From Planctomycetaceae bacterium (GTDB taxonomy: Bacteria > Planctomycetota > Phycisphaerae > Phycisphaerales > UBA1924), in the NCBI GenBank assembly GCA_021294835.1, contig JAJTDF010000018.1, positions 1 to 42,221 on the forward strand: a stretch of DNA of 42,221 bases. Reading direction: 5' to 3'. Numbering within the stretch: position 1 is the first letter of the stretch; each line of letters opens with the position of its first letter. Made by a program: the position numbers and the translations under genes. The notes beneath the pieces are model-generated. The model was given only the letters and a program-made list of their open reading frames with translations. It had not been told where the DNA came from and searched no databases. This document shows positions 24,156-33,454 of this stretch, one piece after another.

Positions 24156-26564
24156 TCAGGCCGTCGCCGCTTCAGCGGCCGTGCGGAGCAGGCTGGGCAG
24201 ACGGCCGACGAGCGCCCCGTGCGTGAAGCAGGCGCGGACGCGGGCGGCCATGGCGGCGCTGAGCGCCTCGCGCCGCTGCGGTCGCTGCAGCAGGGTGAGG
24301 ATGTGGGCTTCAAGCTCAGCCTGGCTGGCGAAGGTGGTCTCTTCCAGATCGCCCATCAGAAACACCGCGTCGGCGGATTCGTCCAGCCGCTGCAGGCGGT
24401 CGGCCGGCGGCGTGGGCGTCCACGGGGCTTCATCGAGCATGAACCAGTCGAAGCCGTGCTCGCTCAGCGGGCCGTTGCCGGTGTGAATTCCGGCGCCGCG
24501 GAGCGTGCCCCAATGGCCCAGGCGAGCCACCTGTGCCGCGGCACGAAGCGCCAGCGGGTGATCGGTCACGCGGATCAGCCCCCGGCCGTGATCGCGCGGG
24601 TGCGCTGGGTTCCACTCGCACACGTCGGCGGTGTGCCCCTCGGCCCGCAGCAGGCGGCGCACACCGGCGAGCAGATAGTCCAGATCGTCATGCTTGCGGC
24701 GCACCAGCGGCAGCCCGCCGGAGAGCGCACACTCGAGCACACGCTGGTGGTGGCCCCCGCCCACCGCGGCATGCAGGTGCACCATGGCCCCGGCGTAGCT
24801 GGCGCGAAGTCCGTCGCCGTGCTGCAGCGGGCCCCGGGCGAACTCGGCCAAATGTGGGTGCTGCTCCCAGCCGTTGCCGTGCAGGTGCAGCCGCAGGTTG
24901 TGTCGGCGGGCGATGTCGGCCGCCCAGCGGAGCATCTGGTGGCGGAGCACACGCTCAGCAAGCGGGAAGACCGCCGAGGAGAGCAGGGCCGCGTGGAAGG
25001 CCGGCTCGGTGGGCACGCCGAAGAGTTCATCGGTGGCGGCGCGGCAGGCCAGTTCGATGTTGCCGCCCAGGTTGGCCGAGACGGCCACGCCCAGACCGTT
25101 CAGGGCGGTCACGCCGCCGCAGCGGTCCACCGCGTCGGTGATCGCCGGCCAGAGATGGTCGAGCAGTTGGCGGACCTGATCGGGCCTGAGGCGGCGACCG
25201 GCGAGGGTGAGCGTGGTGCGTTCGGGCAGTTCGGCCAGCAGAGCCTCAGCGGGCTGGGACTGGTGGCTGACATAGGCGATCTCGCACGTGAACCGGTGCG
25301 GGGTGGTGTGGACGGCCGGGGGGGGAACGGGCAGGGGTGTGACGGCTGGCGCACCGGCGTGAAACTTGCGTTCACTCACCAGCACCGGGCAGGTCAGCGA
25401 CCGCTGCACGGGCCAGTTGAAGTCGCGGATGAGCGCGTCGAACACATGACCGACGACCACGTCCATCGGGCCGATGCTGGCGCCCATCTGCTGCGAGAAC
25501 AACTGCGGCATCGCGTCCTGAATCCACGTCACCACCGGCAGACCCGCCGGCAGCGTGTCGCCCAGCAGGGCGCGGGTGTAGTTGATCAGCACCACCACGT
25601 CGGGGCGATGGGCCTCCACCGCCGCCAGCCAGCCGCAGGTGGTGTGGGTGGAGTGCTCGTCGGGCTCCAGCACCACTTCGGCCCGGTGGCCGGCGGCGCG
25701 AAGGGCCTCGGCCAGATCGGCCGCGGCGTGCTGCACGAACGTGGAATGCCGCGTGGTGGGCAGAATGAAGCCCAGCGGCCGGCCCTCGCGCAGGCGTGCG
25801 GCCCACTGCTCCGGCGTGCGGTCCTGGTAGTGGGCGACAACCCGGGTCTTGAGCTGCGCTGCCATGGTCTGCTGGGCGTTCACGGCCGAGAGCAGCGCCT
25901 TGGCGACCGCTCCACCGAGCGGATCACGCGGGCCGGAGGCGCCGATGAGGGCGCCTTCGATCTGCCAGCGGAGGCGGCCGGCGAGCCACTCGGCCAGCGC
26001 CGGGGCCGAGAGGCACAGGTGCACGCGGGGCTGGGCCAGCACGTCGGTCAGGTCCACCGTGCTCAGCAGGGCGAGCACAGCGTCGACATCAGGCGCGGTG
26101 ATCGCCACCGGCGCGTGGGCCAGGCCGGGCGCCGGTGTGCTGGCGTTGATGGCCGCCCGCCACAGTGAGGGGTTCAGGGCGGCGGCGCCGGCGAGGTAGA
26201 TCGGTCGCGAAGGGCCAAGATGGGCGGAGGCGAGCACCGCTGCGTCGGGCGGCTGCAACGCTGCGGGGGGCAGTATGGTGCGGCCGCTCGCCGAGAGCGC
26301 CCAGCCCCGTGCGCCGGTGGGCTCGTGCAGGTCGCTGGCGTCGGTGCGGTCGATGACCGCCTGGGCACGGGGCAGCAGCGAGGCGGCGGTGGCCGGTGCG
26401 CCCGGGCCGCTGAGCAGGCGGGAACCCGCTGCGGCAAGGTTGTCGTGCAGGCGGGTGACGCGCAGGGCCTTGGGGAGTGGGGCAGGCGGATGCGCAGCGG
26501 CCGACGCTGGGGTACTCACCCCAGTGGCGGTAAGCGTGGCCGGATTGGCGGAGGGCGGGCTCAC
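24156..26564 (-). CDS. Large glycosyltransferase-like protein (GT-B type)
   Basis: An about 802-residue soluble protein. The middle has a first Rossmann-like region (L-G-F-I-L-P-T-T-R ... H-R-P-D-V-V-V-L-I-N-Y). The C-terminal part carries L-R-L-H-L-H-G-N-G-W, then L-H-L-H-A-A-V-G-G-G-H-H-Q-R-V-L-E-C-A-L-S-G-G, the usual donor-binding pattern of CgeB-like family-1 glycosyltransferases. The start is uncertain: no ATG fits, so GTG at 26562-26564 is proposed, with GTG at 26517-26519 as alternative. It is divergent from the HldE-like gene, fitting a surface-sugar locus. Confidence 0.7.
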   Translation of the reverse strand: MSPPSANPATLTATGVSTPASAAAHPPAPLPKALRVTRLHDNLAAAGSRLLSGPGAPATAASLLPRAQAVIDRTDASDLHEPTGARGWALSASGRTILPPAALQPPDAAVLASAHLGPSRPIYLAGAAALNPSLWRAAINASTPAPGLAHAPVAITAPDVDAVLALLSTVDLTDVLAQPRVHLCLSAPALAEWLAGRLRWQIEGALIGASGPRDPLGGAVAKALLSAVNAQQTMAAQLKTRVVAHYQDRTPEQWAARLREGRPLGFILPTTRHSTFVQHAAADLAEALRAAGHRAEVVLEPDEHSTHTTCGWLAAVEAHRPDVVVLINYTRALLGDTLPAGLPVVTWIQDAMPQLFSQQMGASIGPMDVVVGHVFDALIRDFNWPVQRSLTCPVLVSERKFHAGAPAVTPLPVPPPAVHTTPHRFTCEIAYVSHQSQPAEALLAELPERTTLTLAGRRLRPDQVRQLLDHLWPAITDAVDRCGGVTALNGLGVAVSANLGGNIELACRAATDELFGVPTEPAFHAALLSSAVFPLAERVLRHQMLRWAADIARRHNLRLHLHGNGWEQHPHLAEFARGPLQHGDGLRASYAGAMVHLHAAVGGGHHQRVLECALSGGLPLVRRKHDDLDYLLAGVRRLLRAEGHTADVCEWNPAHPRDHGRGLIRVTDHPLALRAAAQVARLGHWGTLRGAGIHTGNGPLSEHGFDWFMLDEAPWTPTPPADRLQRLDESADAVFLMGDLEETTFASQAELEAHILTLLQRPQRREALSAAMAARVRACFTHGALVGRLPSLLRTAAEAATA

Positions 26565-26684
26565 GCACGGGGGTATCGACCGGGCGTGCCCCGGCCGGTG
26601 GGCGGGGCCGGTGCGCTGGGGGGTTCGCTCCAGCGGTCGGTGCGGTTGCGGCGCACAGGCCGGGATGGTCGATCCGCACCGGGC

Positions 26685-28436
26685 ATGGACGATCCGGACT
26701 TCAACCCGCTGCCCGCCCCGCTCGGTCCGCTCTCGGGCGGAAGCCCGGCCGCGTCCGACGGACGCATCCGCCGGCGGGCCAAGGTGCTCACCCACGAGCA
26801 GCTGCTGGCCCGCCGACGCGAGGCCCGCGCCATGGGCCTGACGGTGGTGCAGTGCCACGGCTGCTTTGACATCGTGCACCCCGGGCACATCCGCCACCTG
26901 CGCCAGGCCCGCAGCCACGGCGACATCCTGCTGGTCTCGATCACCGGTGACGCCAGTTACGCCAAGCGGGGCGGCCAGCCCCTGATCCCGCAGGAACTGC
27001 GTGCGGAGAACCTGGCCGAACTGGACTGCGTGGACTGGGTCTACATCGACGACCACGACACCGCGCTGACGGTGCTGGAGACCGTCAAGCCCGACGTGTA
27101 CATCAAAGGCCGGGAGTACGAGACCAACCGCGACCCGCGCTTCGCCGCCGAGCGGAACGCGGTGGAGCGTGCCGGCGGGCGGGTGGTGTTCAGCAGCGGT
27201 GATGTGGTCTTCAGTTCCACCGCACTGATCGCCCAGCTTGAACGCACCGCCGACCCGTTCCAGGCGCGGCTGAACCAGTTGCTGGCCGAGCCGTCGCTGG
27301 ACGGCGCCCGGCTGACGGGCATGATCTCGGCCTTCCGCGACAAACGCGTGGTGGTGATCGGTGAGACCATCAGCGATGTGTACGTGCTGTGCGACCGGCC
27401 CGAGGTGGCCAGTGAGAGCCCGGTGCTCACGCTCCGCCCGCTGGAGAAGCGCACGTACGACGGCGGGGCCGCGATCATCGCTCGGCACATCGCCGCCATG
27501 GGCGGGCGGCCGCTGCTGATCACCGGCCTGCCTGAGACCCCCGAGGCCCACGCGGTGCGGCACCGGCTGCTGGGCGAGGGCGTGGAGGTGTGGAACGTGC
27601 CCCTGAGCGGCCGGCTGGCCGAGAAGCAGCGCTTCCTGGTTGGCGCTCAGAAGGTGATGAAGCTCAACGCGCTCGAGCCCATCGTGCTTGATGCGGGCCG
27701 CCAGGATGAACTGGTGGCCATGGCGGCCGAAGCGGTGGGCCCGGCCGGGTTCGCTGACGCGGCGGTGATCGCCGACTTTGGCAACGGCCTGCTGTCGGCC
27801 GGGCTGGTTGAGCGGCTGTGCCGCACGGTGCGGCCCAAGGTGGGCGTGCTGGCGGGCGATGTGTCGGGCCGCAAGGCGGCGCTCACGGCCTTCACCGGTG
27901 CGGACCTGCTGTGCCCATCAGAGTCCGAGGTCCGCGAGGGGTTGCGGAGCTTTGATGAAGGGCTGGCGCCGCTGGCCTGGCGGCTGATGCAGACCACGCG
28001 CACCGGCAACGTGCTGCTGAAGATGGGCCCGGAGGGCCTGATCGCCTTCGCGCGTCTGCCGGGGCAGGCGGGAGGGGCCGAGCCCGGCGTTGCCGACAGC
28101 ATCGCCGCCGGCGACGGCTTCCGCTCCCGCGTCAAGGGCGAGCACGTGCCGGCCCTGGGCGGGCACGCGATTGACCCCTTGGGCTGCGGCGATGCCCTGC
28201 TGGCGGCGGCGGTGCTGACCATGACCGTCGCCGGTCCGAATCAGGGCCTGCTGCCCGCGGCCGTGCTGGGCTCGATCGCCGCTGCTTCGCAGGCGGCGCG
28301 GCTGGGCAACCTGCCGATCACTTCGACGGACCTGCGCCACGGCGTGGTGCGGCTGGGGGCGGCGCGGCTGGCGATGGCCAGCGCCGGGACCATCAACTCC
28401 GCGGGCGCGGGTGTGCCGCTGGCGGCCAGCGCATGA
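26685..28436 (+). CDS. HldE-like bifunctional nucleotidyltransferase/sugar kinase, reversed order
   Basis: A 583-residue protein. The N-terminal half is a cytidylyltransferase-like domain with G-C-F-D-I-V-H-P-G-H (HxGH at 65-68), I-K-G-R-E-Y and V-V-F-S-S-T-A-L-I. From about residue 215 a PfkB-type kinase follows (V-V-V-I-G-E-T-I-S-D-V-Y, Y-D-G-G-A-A-I-I-A-R-H, and the catalytic D-P-L-G-C-G-D-A-L near 500). E. coli HldE has the kinase first, so the order is swapped. By family it would phosphorylate and nucleotidylate heptose for ADP-heptose or a similar activated sugar. It overlaps the next glycosyltransferase by ATGA. Confidence 0.85.
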   Translation: MDDPDFNPLPAPLGPLSGGSPAASDGRIRRRAKVLTHEQLLARRREARAMGLTVVQCHGCFDIVHPGHIRHLRQARSHGDILLVSITGDASYAKRGGQPLIPQELRAENLAELDCVDWVYIDDHDTALTVLETVKPDVYIKGREYETNRDPRFAAERNAVERAGGRVVFSSGDVVFSSTALIAQLERTADPFQARLNQLLAEPSLDGARLTGMISAFRDKRVVVIGETISDVYVLCDRPEVASESPVLTLRPLEKRTYDGGAAIIARHIAAMGGRPLLITGLPETPEAHAVRHRLLGEGVEVWNVPLSGRLAEKQRFLVGAQKVMKLNALEPIVLDAGRQDELVAMAAEAVGPAGFADAAVIADFGNGLLSAGLVERLCRTVRPKVGVLAGDVSGRKAALTAFTGADLLCPSESEVREGLRSFDEGLAPLAWRLMQTTRTGNVLLKMGPEGLIAFARLPGQAGGAEPGVADSIAAGDGFRSRVKGEHVPALGGHAIDPLGCGDALLAAAVLTMTVAGPNQGLLPAAVLGSIAAASQAARLGNLPITSTDLRHGVVRLGAARLAMASAGTINSAGAGVPLAASA

Positions 28437-29641
28437 TCACCTTCGTGGTGCCCACGCGTGACCGGTGGCTGGGCGGCCGGGGCATCCTGGCGCGCACGCT
28501 GGCCGAGATCTCCGCGGCGGCGCGGGGCGGGGGCCTGCGGGCGGAGGTGCTCATCGTCGACAACGCCAGCGAAAGCCCGCCGGATGCGACGGCGGCGCAA
28601 CGGGCCTGCCCGGGTGTGCCGGTGCGGGTGCTGCGGCTTGATCACAACGCCGGGGCCGCCGCCCGCAACCTGGGCGCACGCGAGGCCGACCGGGCCAGCG
28701 ACTGGCTGGTGCTGCTCGATGACGACTCCTGGCCTGTGGGCTCGGCGGCCGGCGGCGGGCGACTGCTGGCGGCGCTGGCCGAAGCGCCGGCGGAAGTGGG
28801 GGCGATCGCGGGGGAGATCACGCTGCCGGGGCGGCGAGGGCGAGATGGGCGCACGCCGCTGGTGCACGAAGCGGGCGGGCTGCCCGAGGTGTTCGTGGGC
28901 TGCGGGGTGGCGATCCGTCGTGAGGTGTTCTGCTCGCTGGGCGGGTATGACGCGACGTTCGGCTACTACGCCGAGGAGTACGACCTGTGCGCCCGGATGA
29001 TCCTCAGCGGCCTGCGGGTGGCCTTCGACGGCCGCCTGGCCGTGCACCACTGCAAGACCAGCACGGGCCGGAGCTTTGACCGCATCGCCGGCAACCTGGT
29101 GCGCAACAACGCCTGGGTGGCGGCGCGATACGCGCCGCCGGGGCGGGTGCTGGCCGAGGCTTGCAGCGTGGTGACGCGCTACGGCTCGATCGCCCACACA
29201 GAGGACGCGGTGCCCGGCTTCACCCGCGGGCTGGCCCAGGCGGTGGCGGGCTGGCGGCGGCAGCCCCGCCGCCCCATGAGCACGGCACAGTGGGCCCGCT
29301 TCACCGGACTTGAAGCGGCGCAGCGCACGCTGGGCGAACTGCACCGCACAGCCCCGCTGCGCCGGTGCGCGATTGTCAGCCCAGGCAAGAACGCCGCGGT
29401 GGTGGCGCGGGCGCTGGATGATCTGGGCGTGCAGCGGACAAGCCGCCCGAGCGAGGCCGACACGCTGGTGATCGGCACGCTCTCGCCGGGGCCGATGCTC
29501 GACGGGCTGGCGCACTGGACGGCGCGATCGGGCGGGCGGCGGGTGGTCTGCCCATGGCAGCCGGCCCACGCCGGCGCCAGCGCGGCCGCCCCACCTGTCA
29601 CCCATGCGGCGATCACGCCCGCGGCTCCGCTGGCGGCCTGA
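28433..29641 (+). CDS. Family 2 glycosyltransferase
   Basis: A 402-residue enzyme. It opens with the GT2 signature I-T-F-V-V-P-T-R-D-R and continues with V-L-I-V-D-N-A-S, N-A-G-A-A-A-R-N-L-G-A and a DxD-type motif L-L-D-D-D-S-W near 100. Later come V-F-V-G-C-G-V-A-I-R-R and Y-A-E-E-Y-D-L-C-A-R, matching the acceptor/catalytic region. The C-terminal 130 residues lack a clear match. ATG 28433-28435 overlaps the HldE-like stop, so the activated sugar and its transferase are co-translated, consistent with cell-surface glycan synthesis. Confidence 0.85.
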   Translation: MITFVVPTRDRWLGGRGILARTLAEISAAARGGGLRAEVLIVDNASESPPDATAAQRACPGVPVRVLRLDHNAGAAARNLGAREADRASDWLVLLDDDSWPVGSAAGGGRLLAALAEAPAEVGAIAGEITLPGRRGRDGRTPLVHEAGGLPEVFVGCGVAIRREVFCSLGGYDATFGYYAEEYDLCARMILSGLRVAFDGRLAVHHCKTSTGRSFDRIAGNLVRNNAWVAARYAPPGRVLAEACSVVTRYGSIAHTEDAVPGFTRGLAQAVAGWRRQPRRPMSTAQWARFTGLEAAQRTLGELHRTAPLRRCAIVSPGKNAAVVARALDDLGVQRTSRPSEADTLVIGTLSPGPMLDGLAHWTARSGGRRVVCPWQPAHAGASAAAPPVTHAAITPAAPLAA

Positions 29642-29646
29642 GGGTC

Positions 29647-29690
29647 AAAAACGAAAACGCCCGTCGGCGACAAGGCCGACGGGCGAAAGT
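29647..29690 (-). terminator. Rho-independent terminator of the chemotaxis receptor gene
   Basis: A perfect 11-bp stem (29658-29668 with 29675-29685) closes a 6-base loop. On the minus strand it is followed by a T-rich tract (TTTTCGTTTTT), which places it as the terminator of the gene ending at 29734. On the plus strand no T-run follows, so it is unlikely to end the glycosyltransferase operon efficiently. Confidence 0.8.
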
Positions 29691-29733
29691 GGCAATCACG
29701 ATGGATACGCCGAAGGCGGTGCGGCCGAACTGC

Positions 29734-31506
29734 TCAGGCGGCGGCAGCGGCCTTGGGCTGGGACGGACGCGGCGCCGGCTTGGAGCCGCCGGGCTGCTGC
29801 CGGCCGCCGGACGGCTTGCCGCCGCCGGTCTGCTTGCCGGCGTCGATGTGGATCTCGTTGGCGGCGTTCTCCCGACCGAGGTTGAACTTGCCGACGATGG
29901 AGTTGAGTTCGGCCGACTTGCTGGTCAGGCTGGTGGCCGCCTTGGCGACGTCCTGGGCCGCCTGGGTGCTCTGGCCGGAGAAGTTGGAGACCTCGGTGGT
30001 GGACTGGGCGATGCCCTGCAGCGCCGCCTTCTGCTGCTCGGCGGCCTGGGCGATGGTCTGCACCACGGCGGCCAGTTCCGAGGTCTGGTCGATGACCTTG
30101 CGCAGTTCGGTGCCGACGGTCTCGGTCTGCTTCACGCCGGTCTCCACGGTGCTGATGCCCTCGGCGACGCGCTTGACGGCGCCTTCGGACTCGTTGCGGA
30201 CCTCAGAGATCGAGTCGACGATCTGCTTGGTGGCCACGGTCGTGCGCTCCGCCAGCTTGCGCACCTCGTCGGCGACCACCGCGAACCCGCGCCCGTGCTC
30301 GCCGGCCCGAGCGGCCTCGATGGCGGCGTTGAGGGCCAGAAGGTTGGTCTGGTCGGCGATGTCGTTGATGATCTGGACGATGCCGCCGATGGCGTCGGTC
30401 TTGGAGGACAGCGAGTTGATGGCGCCGCTGGTGGCCGCGACCGCCTCGCGAATGCGGTGCATGGACTCGACGGCCTGCGAAATCAGCTGCGAGCCGTTCT
30501 GGCCTGCGGTCTCGGTGTCGCGAGCGGTGTTGGCGGCCTTGGCGGTGTCAGCGGCAACCGACTCGGCCGAGCTCGTCAGCTCGGTCACGGCCGCGGAGAC
30601 GTTCTGGATCTGGCCCTGCTGCATGTCGGCGCCGCGGGAGAGTTCCTCCGAGGCGGCGGCGATCTGCTGGCCCGAGGCGGCGACGTTGATCGCGGCGTTG
30701 CGGGCCTTGGCGACGATGTCGCGCAGCGAGGACTGCATGCCATTGACCGCGATGGTCAGGCGGCCCGCCTCGTCCTCGGTGAGCACCGGCAGCGGTTCGG
30801 CGGACAGATCGCCCTCGGCGATCCGGCCGGCACGATTGGCGACGGCGATCAGCGGACGAACCACCGAGTGCCGCACGAGCATGACGATGATGATCGAGAT
30901 CACGGTCGTGCCGATGACCAGGCCGATGGCGCTGGTCTGCAGTTGACTGTCAAGCGACTCCAGCTTCTCGCGCTCCGCCGCGATGGCCGCTTCCTCGGCC
31001 TTGCGGATGTTCGCGAACCGGTCACTGGCCTTGGCCTCGGCTTCAGAAGTGGCGTCGACATAAGCCTTCAGCAGGTCCATCGACGGACCCTGAGCCGAAC
31101 GATCGGCCGAGAACTTCTGCCGGGCGGCGTTGACCTGCCCGATCATCTCGACCGCCTCACGCAGACTTTGACGGTCCTGCTCCGATGCCCACTGCTTGGA
31201 AAAGGTCGACAGCTGCTCGACGGCCGCGTCCAGTTGCTTGCCCGCCTCGGCGGCCTTGCTCTGCGCCCGCTGCCAGCCGGTGGCGTCCGCCCCCAGCCCG
31301 CTGACCATCGCACCGTTGACCGATCGGACCGCCGCGTCGGCCTTGGCCAGCGCTGCCGCCGCGGGGATGCGCACGTCGAACACCCGCATCGTCAGGTCTT
31401 GCGAGTTGGATTTGATCGCGAGCACCAGCACGGTCGCCGCCACCACGGCGGCGGCGATCGCCAGGTTACCGATCACAAGTTTGGTGGACACGCTCTTGAT
31501 GGCCAT
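29734..31506 (-). CDS. Methyl-accepting chemotaxis protein
   Basis: A 590-residue transmembrane receptor. The first membrane helix is about residues 9-31, a helical periplasmic sensor follows to about 190, and the second helix lies at about 198-220. Then come a HAMP domain ([19 protein letters not shown]) and the long coiled-coil signalling domain. The hairpin tip [27 protein letters not shown] is complete, the site that contacts CheA and CheW. The C-terminal tail is proline/glycine-rich without an obvious NWETF-type CheR tether. No che genes are nearby, so this is an orphan receptor. Confidence 0.93.
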   Translation of the reverse strand: MAIKSVSTKLVIGNLAIAAAVVAATVLVLAIKSNSQDLTMRVFDVRIPAAAALAKADAAVRSVNGAMVSGLGADATGWQRAQSKAAEAGKQLDAAVEQLSTFSKQWASEQDRQSLREAVEMIGQVNAARQKFSADRSAQGPSMDLLKAYVDATSEAEAKASDRFANIRKAEEAAIAAEREKLESLDSQLQTSAIGLVIGTTVISIIIVMLVRHSVVRPLIAVANRAGRIAEGDLSAEPLPVLTEDEAGRLTIAVNGMQSSLRDIVAKARNAAINVAASGQQIAAASEELSRGADMQQGQIQNVSAAVTELTSSAESVAADTAKAANTARDTETAGQNGSQLISQAVESMHRIREAVAATSGAINSLSSKTDAIGGIVQIINDIADQTNLLALNAAIEAARAGEHGRGFAVVADEVRKLAERTTVATKQIVDSISEVRNESEGAVKRVAEGISTVETGVKQTETVGTELRKVIDQTSELAAVVQTIAQAAEQQKAALQGIAQSTTEVSNFSGQSTQAAQDVAKAATSLTSKSAELNSIVGKFNLGRENAANEIHIDAGKQTGGGKPSGGRQQPGGSKPAPRPSQPKAAAAA

Positions 31507-32048
31507 GATCCGGGCTCCGATCTGAGATTCCGCCTGCGGAAAAGCAGAGTCACACGCCGGAACCGACTTCCGCGTGCGGGTGACGTCGGTACGGGGGGCG
31601 GACGCGTCGGTTGGGCATCCGTCCGACGTGGTCCCGCCGACCCTGCGCTCGTCATCGGTTCGTTGTTCCCCTCAGTTCACGATCAACCCCCGGTGCTGGC
31701 GTTGAATCCCGCCCGGAATCGACCCCGCCGGAGGCGGGCAGGGTCGGGAATGAAGCAGGTGCAACAAGGGAGGTTGCTGAGGACTTGTCGCCGGATGCAA
31801 CGGCTCTGCCGGCTGTGCGGCGTTCGCCGGACAGGCTGTTGCGCGTATCGGTGTTCTCGGACCGGATCTCGCAGGGGCGGGCCGTCGAAGACGGCGAAAT
31901 GCCACCCGGCATGTCCGATACGTCCGCTGAGCCGGTGATCGTGTCGTAGTCGGATCCGTTCTATCGCTTGGCAAGGGCGGCCCAACACCGCGCCCCCGCT
32001 GGATCACCAGAGAGATGCACGCCCCCGACAACCCGCCGGCCGGATCGA
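31507..32048. other. Intergenic region upstream of the chemotaxis receptor
   Basis: About 540 bases without a supported gene. It must hold the receptor promoter and the 3' region of the small membrane-protein pair. A GC-rich hairpin (about 31720-31746, arms CGACCC / GGGTCG plus an inner CCGCC / GGCGG) is visible but lacks a T-tract, so I do not call it a terminator. Confidence 0.4.
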
Positions 32049-32423
32049 TCAGCGATCCTGGCCGGGCCGGGCCGGTGGCTCGATCGGCTGGGACGCCGGG
32101 CTGCCCGCCCGCGCGTTGATAAACATCTCGCGGACGCTCTGGCGGCTGCGAAGTTCGAAGTTGGTCTGGTTGCTCAGGCGGTACACCAGCAGCGTCTCGG
32201 TGCGGTGGTCCAGCACCACCAGCACGTCGTCGGTCCCGCCGTTGACGGTCGCCACCACGTAATCCCCGGTCATCGAGGTCACATCCGCCAGCGCAGGCGT
32301 GCCGCCGATCAGCCGCTGGCCCGAGGCCAGCAGCAGCCACAGCACCCCCGAGAGCGCCAGGGCCAGGAGCCCAAGGAAAACCACCCCGGCGCGGCCGTTG
32401 CTCAGGCCAGGTGAGGCGTTCAT
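32049..32423 (-). CDS. Small single-pass membrane protein
   Basis: A 124-residue protein with one N-terminal membrane segment (about 13-35) and an extracytoplasmic part with a beta-rich repeat-like stretch: D-Y-V-V-A-T-V-N-G-G-T-D-D-V-L-V-V-L-D, then T-L-L-V-Y-R-L. The ATG at 32421-32423 overlaps the preceding stop (ATGA). The beta stretch resembles that of the upstream gene, suggesting a tandem duplication. Function unknown. Confidence 0.62.
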   Translation of the reverse strand: MNASPGLSNGRAGVVFLGLLALALSGVLWLLLASGQRLIGGTPALADVTSMTGDYVVATVNGGTDDVLVVLDHRTETLLVYRLSNQTNFELRSRQSVREMFINARAGSPASQPIEPPARPGQDR

Positions 32424-32797
32424 CGCGCACCTCCGCCGGCCGGCGAGGCGTCGGCGTTCAGGTCGCGGAAGGCGATGCCCTCCAGCCGCCCGGCCGAGTT
32501 GGACCACCGCAGCACCACCATCTCGCGGTTGACCGAGTCCACCACGTACATGCCGTTGGCCGGCGAGCCCGACACGCGTCCGCCCACCAGCGTGTACTGG
32601 CCCCGGGGCCGGTTCAGTCCGGTGCCGGTCGCCTGGGCAGTGGTGGTCATGGCGGCCAGCGCCACCGCCCCGACCAGCGCCGCGTTGAGCGCCAGCAGCG
32701 CCGCCAGCAGCGCCCCGCGTCGCGACGGGGCCGGCCCGGCGGACGACTCTGGCGGACGGACAGAATCCGGCGGAGGGACGCTCGCCACATCGGTCAT
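32420..32797 (-). CDS. Small single-pass membrane protein, paralogue of its neighbour
   Basis: A 125-residue protein with an acidic/proline-rich cytoplasmic start, one membrane segment (about 28-50), then G-M-Y-V-V-D-S-V-N-R-E-M-V-V-L-R-W and L-E-G-I-A-F-R-D-L. GAGGAG lies about 7 bases before the ATG at 32795-32797. It is translationally coupled to the next gene, whose Y-V-V-x-x-V-N ... V-V-L pattern it shares. No family is recognised. Confidence 0.62.
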   Translation of the reverse strand: MTDVASVPPPDSVRPPESSAGPAPSRRGALLAALLALNAALVGAVALAAMTTTAQATGTGLNRPRGQYTLVGGRVSGSPANGMYVVDSVNREMVVLRWSNSAGRLEGIAFRDLNADASPAGGGAR

Positions 32798-32919
32798 CGC
32801 TGGCTCCTCATAGATGCTCCTCGCCACCGGGTCGGCTCGGCGGACCGCCGGGCCGGTCGCCATCACGGGAGCGGGCGTTCACTGGGCCGGGCTTGGCTGC
32901 CGGCCAAGGCAGCGGCGGA

Positions 32920-33207
32920 TCAGTCCTGGTGACCGCGCTTGGAGGGAATCAGGTTGGCGCCGACGACGATCAGCAGCAGGAAGATGGTGGCGACATAGCC
33001 CCACGCCTCGCTCACCGGCTCGCCCCGCTTGCTGGTGATCTGCGGTGGCTCAAGCTTCTGCTGGTTCTTGGCGCTGTCGGCGACGCCGCCGCCGAACTGG
33101 GCATGGGCGGCCGGGGTGGCCAGAGCCAGGGTGCCGGCGGCCAGCCCCAGGCAGGCCAGGCGCGACAGGCGGGCGAAGCGGAAGGTGGACGGGCGGGCGG
33201 TGGACAT
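32920..33207 (-). CDS. Small exported protein with C-terminal membrane anchor
   Basis: A 95-residue protein. It has a basic start, a hydrophobic signal segment ending A-T-P-A-A-H-A-Q-F (cleavage likely after A-H-A), a short polar part and a C-terminal membrane helix (V-A-T-I-F-L-L-L-I-V-V-G-A-N-L) with a basic end. The ATG at 33205-33207 precedes the signal closely. It probably belongs with the two small membrane-protein genes downstream. Function unknown. Confidence 0.6.
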   Translation of the reverse strand: MSTARPSTFRFARLSRLACLGLAAGTLALATPAAHAQFGGGVADSAKNQQKLEPPQITSKRGEPVSEAWGYVATIFLLLIVVGANLIPSKRGHQD

Positions 33208-33329
33208 GGGGCGCGGTTCCGAATGCGGGGTCGGGTTCTCGAGGCGGGAGTGTATCGACCGCTGTCCGAGCCGTGCGTGCGATCGGCGGCGGCGGCTAGG
33301 CCTCCCGACACGGGGGGCCGAGAACATTC

Positions 33330-33353
33330 ATCCATCCATCCGGATAGATGGAT
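33330..33353. promoter_or_regulatory. 24-bp dyad between a small membrane-protein gene and metF
   Basis: ATCCATCCATCC meets GGATAGATGGAT with no loop and a single mismatch. It lies about 100 bases before the metF start and 123 bases from the divergent gene, a plausible regulator site. It contains a CATC/GATG repeat unit and is conspicuously AT-richer than its surroundings. No known riboswitch pattern was recognised. Confidence 0.45.
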
Positions 33354-33454
33354 AGAATCGGCCTGCGCCCAAAGCCCGCCCAGCGGGCAAGGGGCCTGTC
33401 GGATCCGCTTGTGGGCCTGGCGCGTCGCCGGGCCGGCTGTTTGGGCGAACGTCT

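Noticed and set aside
31720..31746. GC hairpin as a terminator for the small membrane-protein pair
   Set aside because: No T-tract follows on either strand and it lies about 300 bases beyond the stop.
29554..31938. Long plus-strand open frame opposite the chemotaxis receptor
   Set aside because: Shadow of the receptor gene; low-complexity translation and it runs through the terminator.
33354..33454. SAM- or SAH-type riboswitch before metF
   Set aside because: I could not find the conserved core of any known methionine-related riboswitch; only the dyad stands out.
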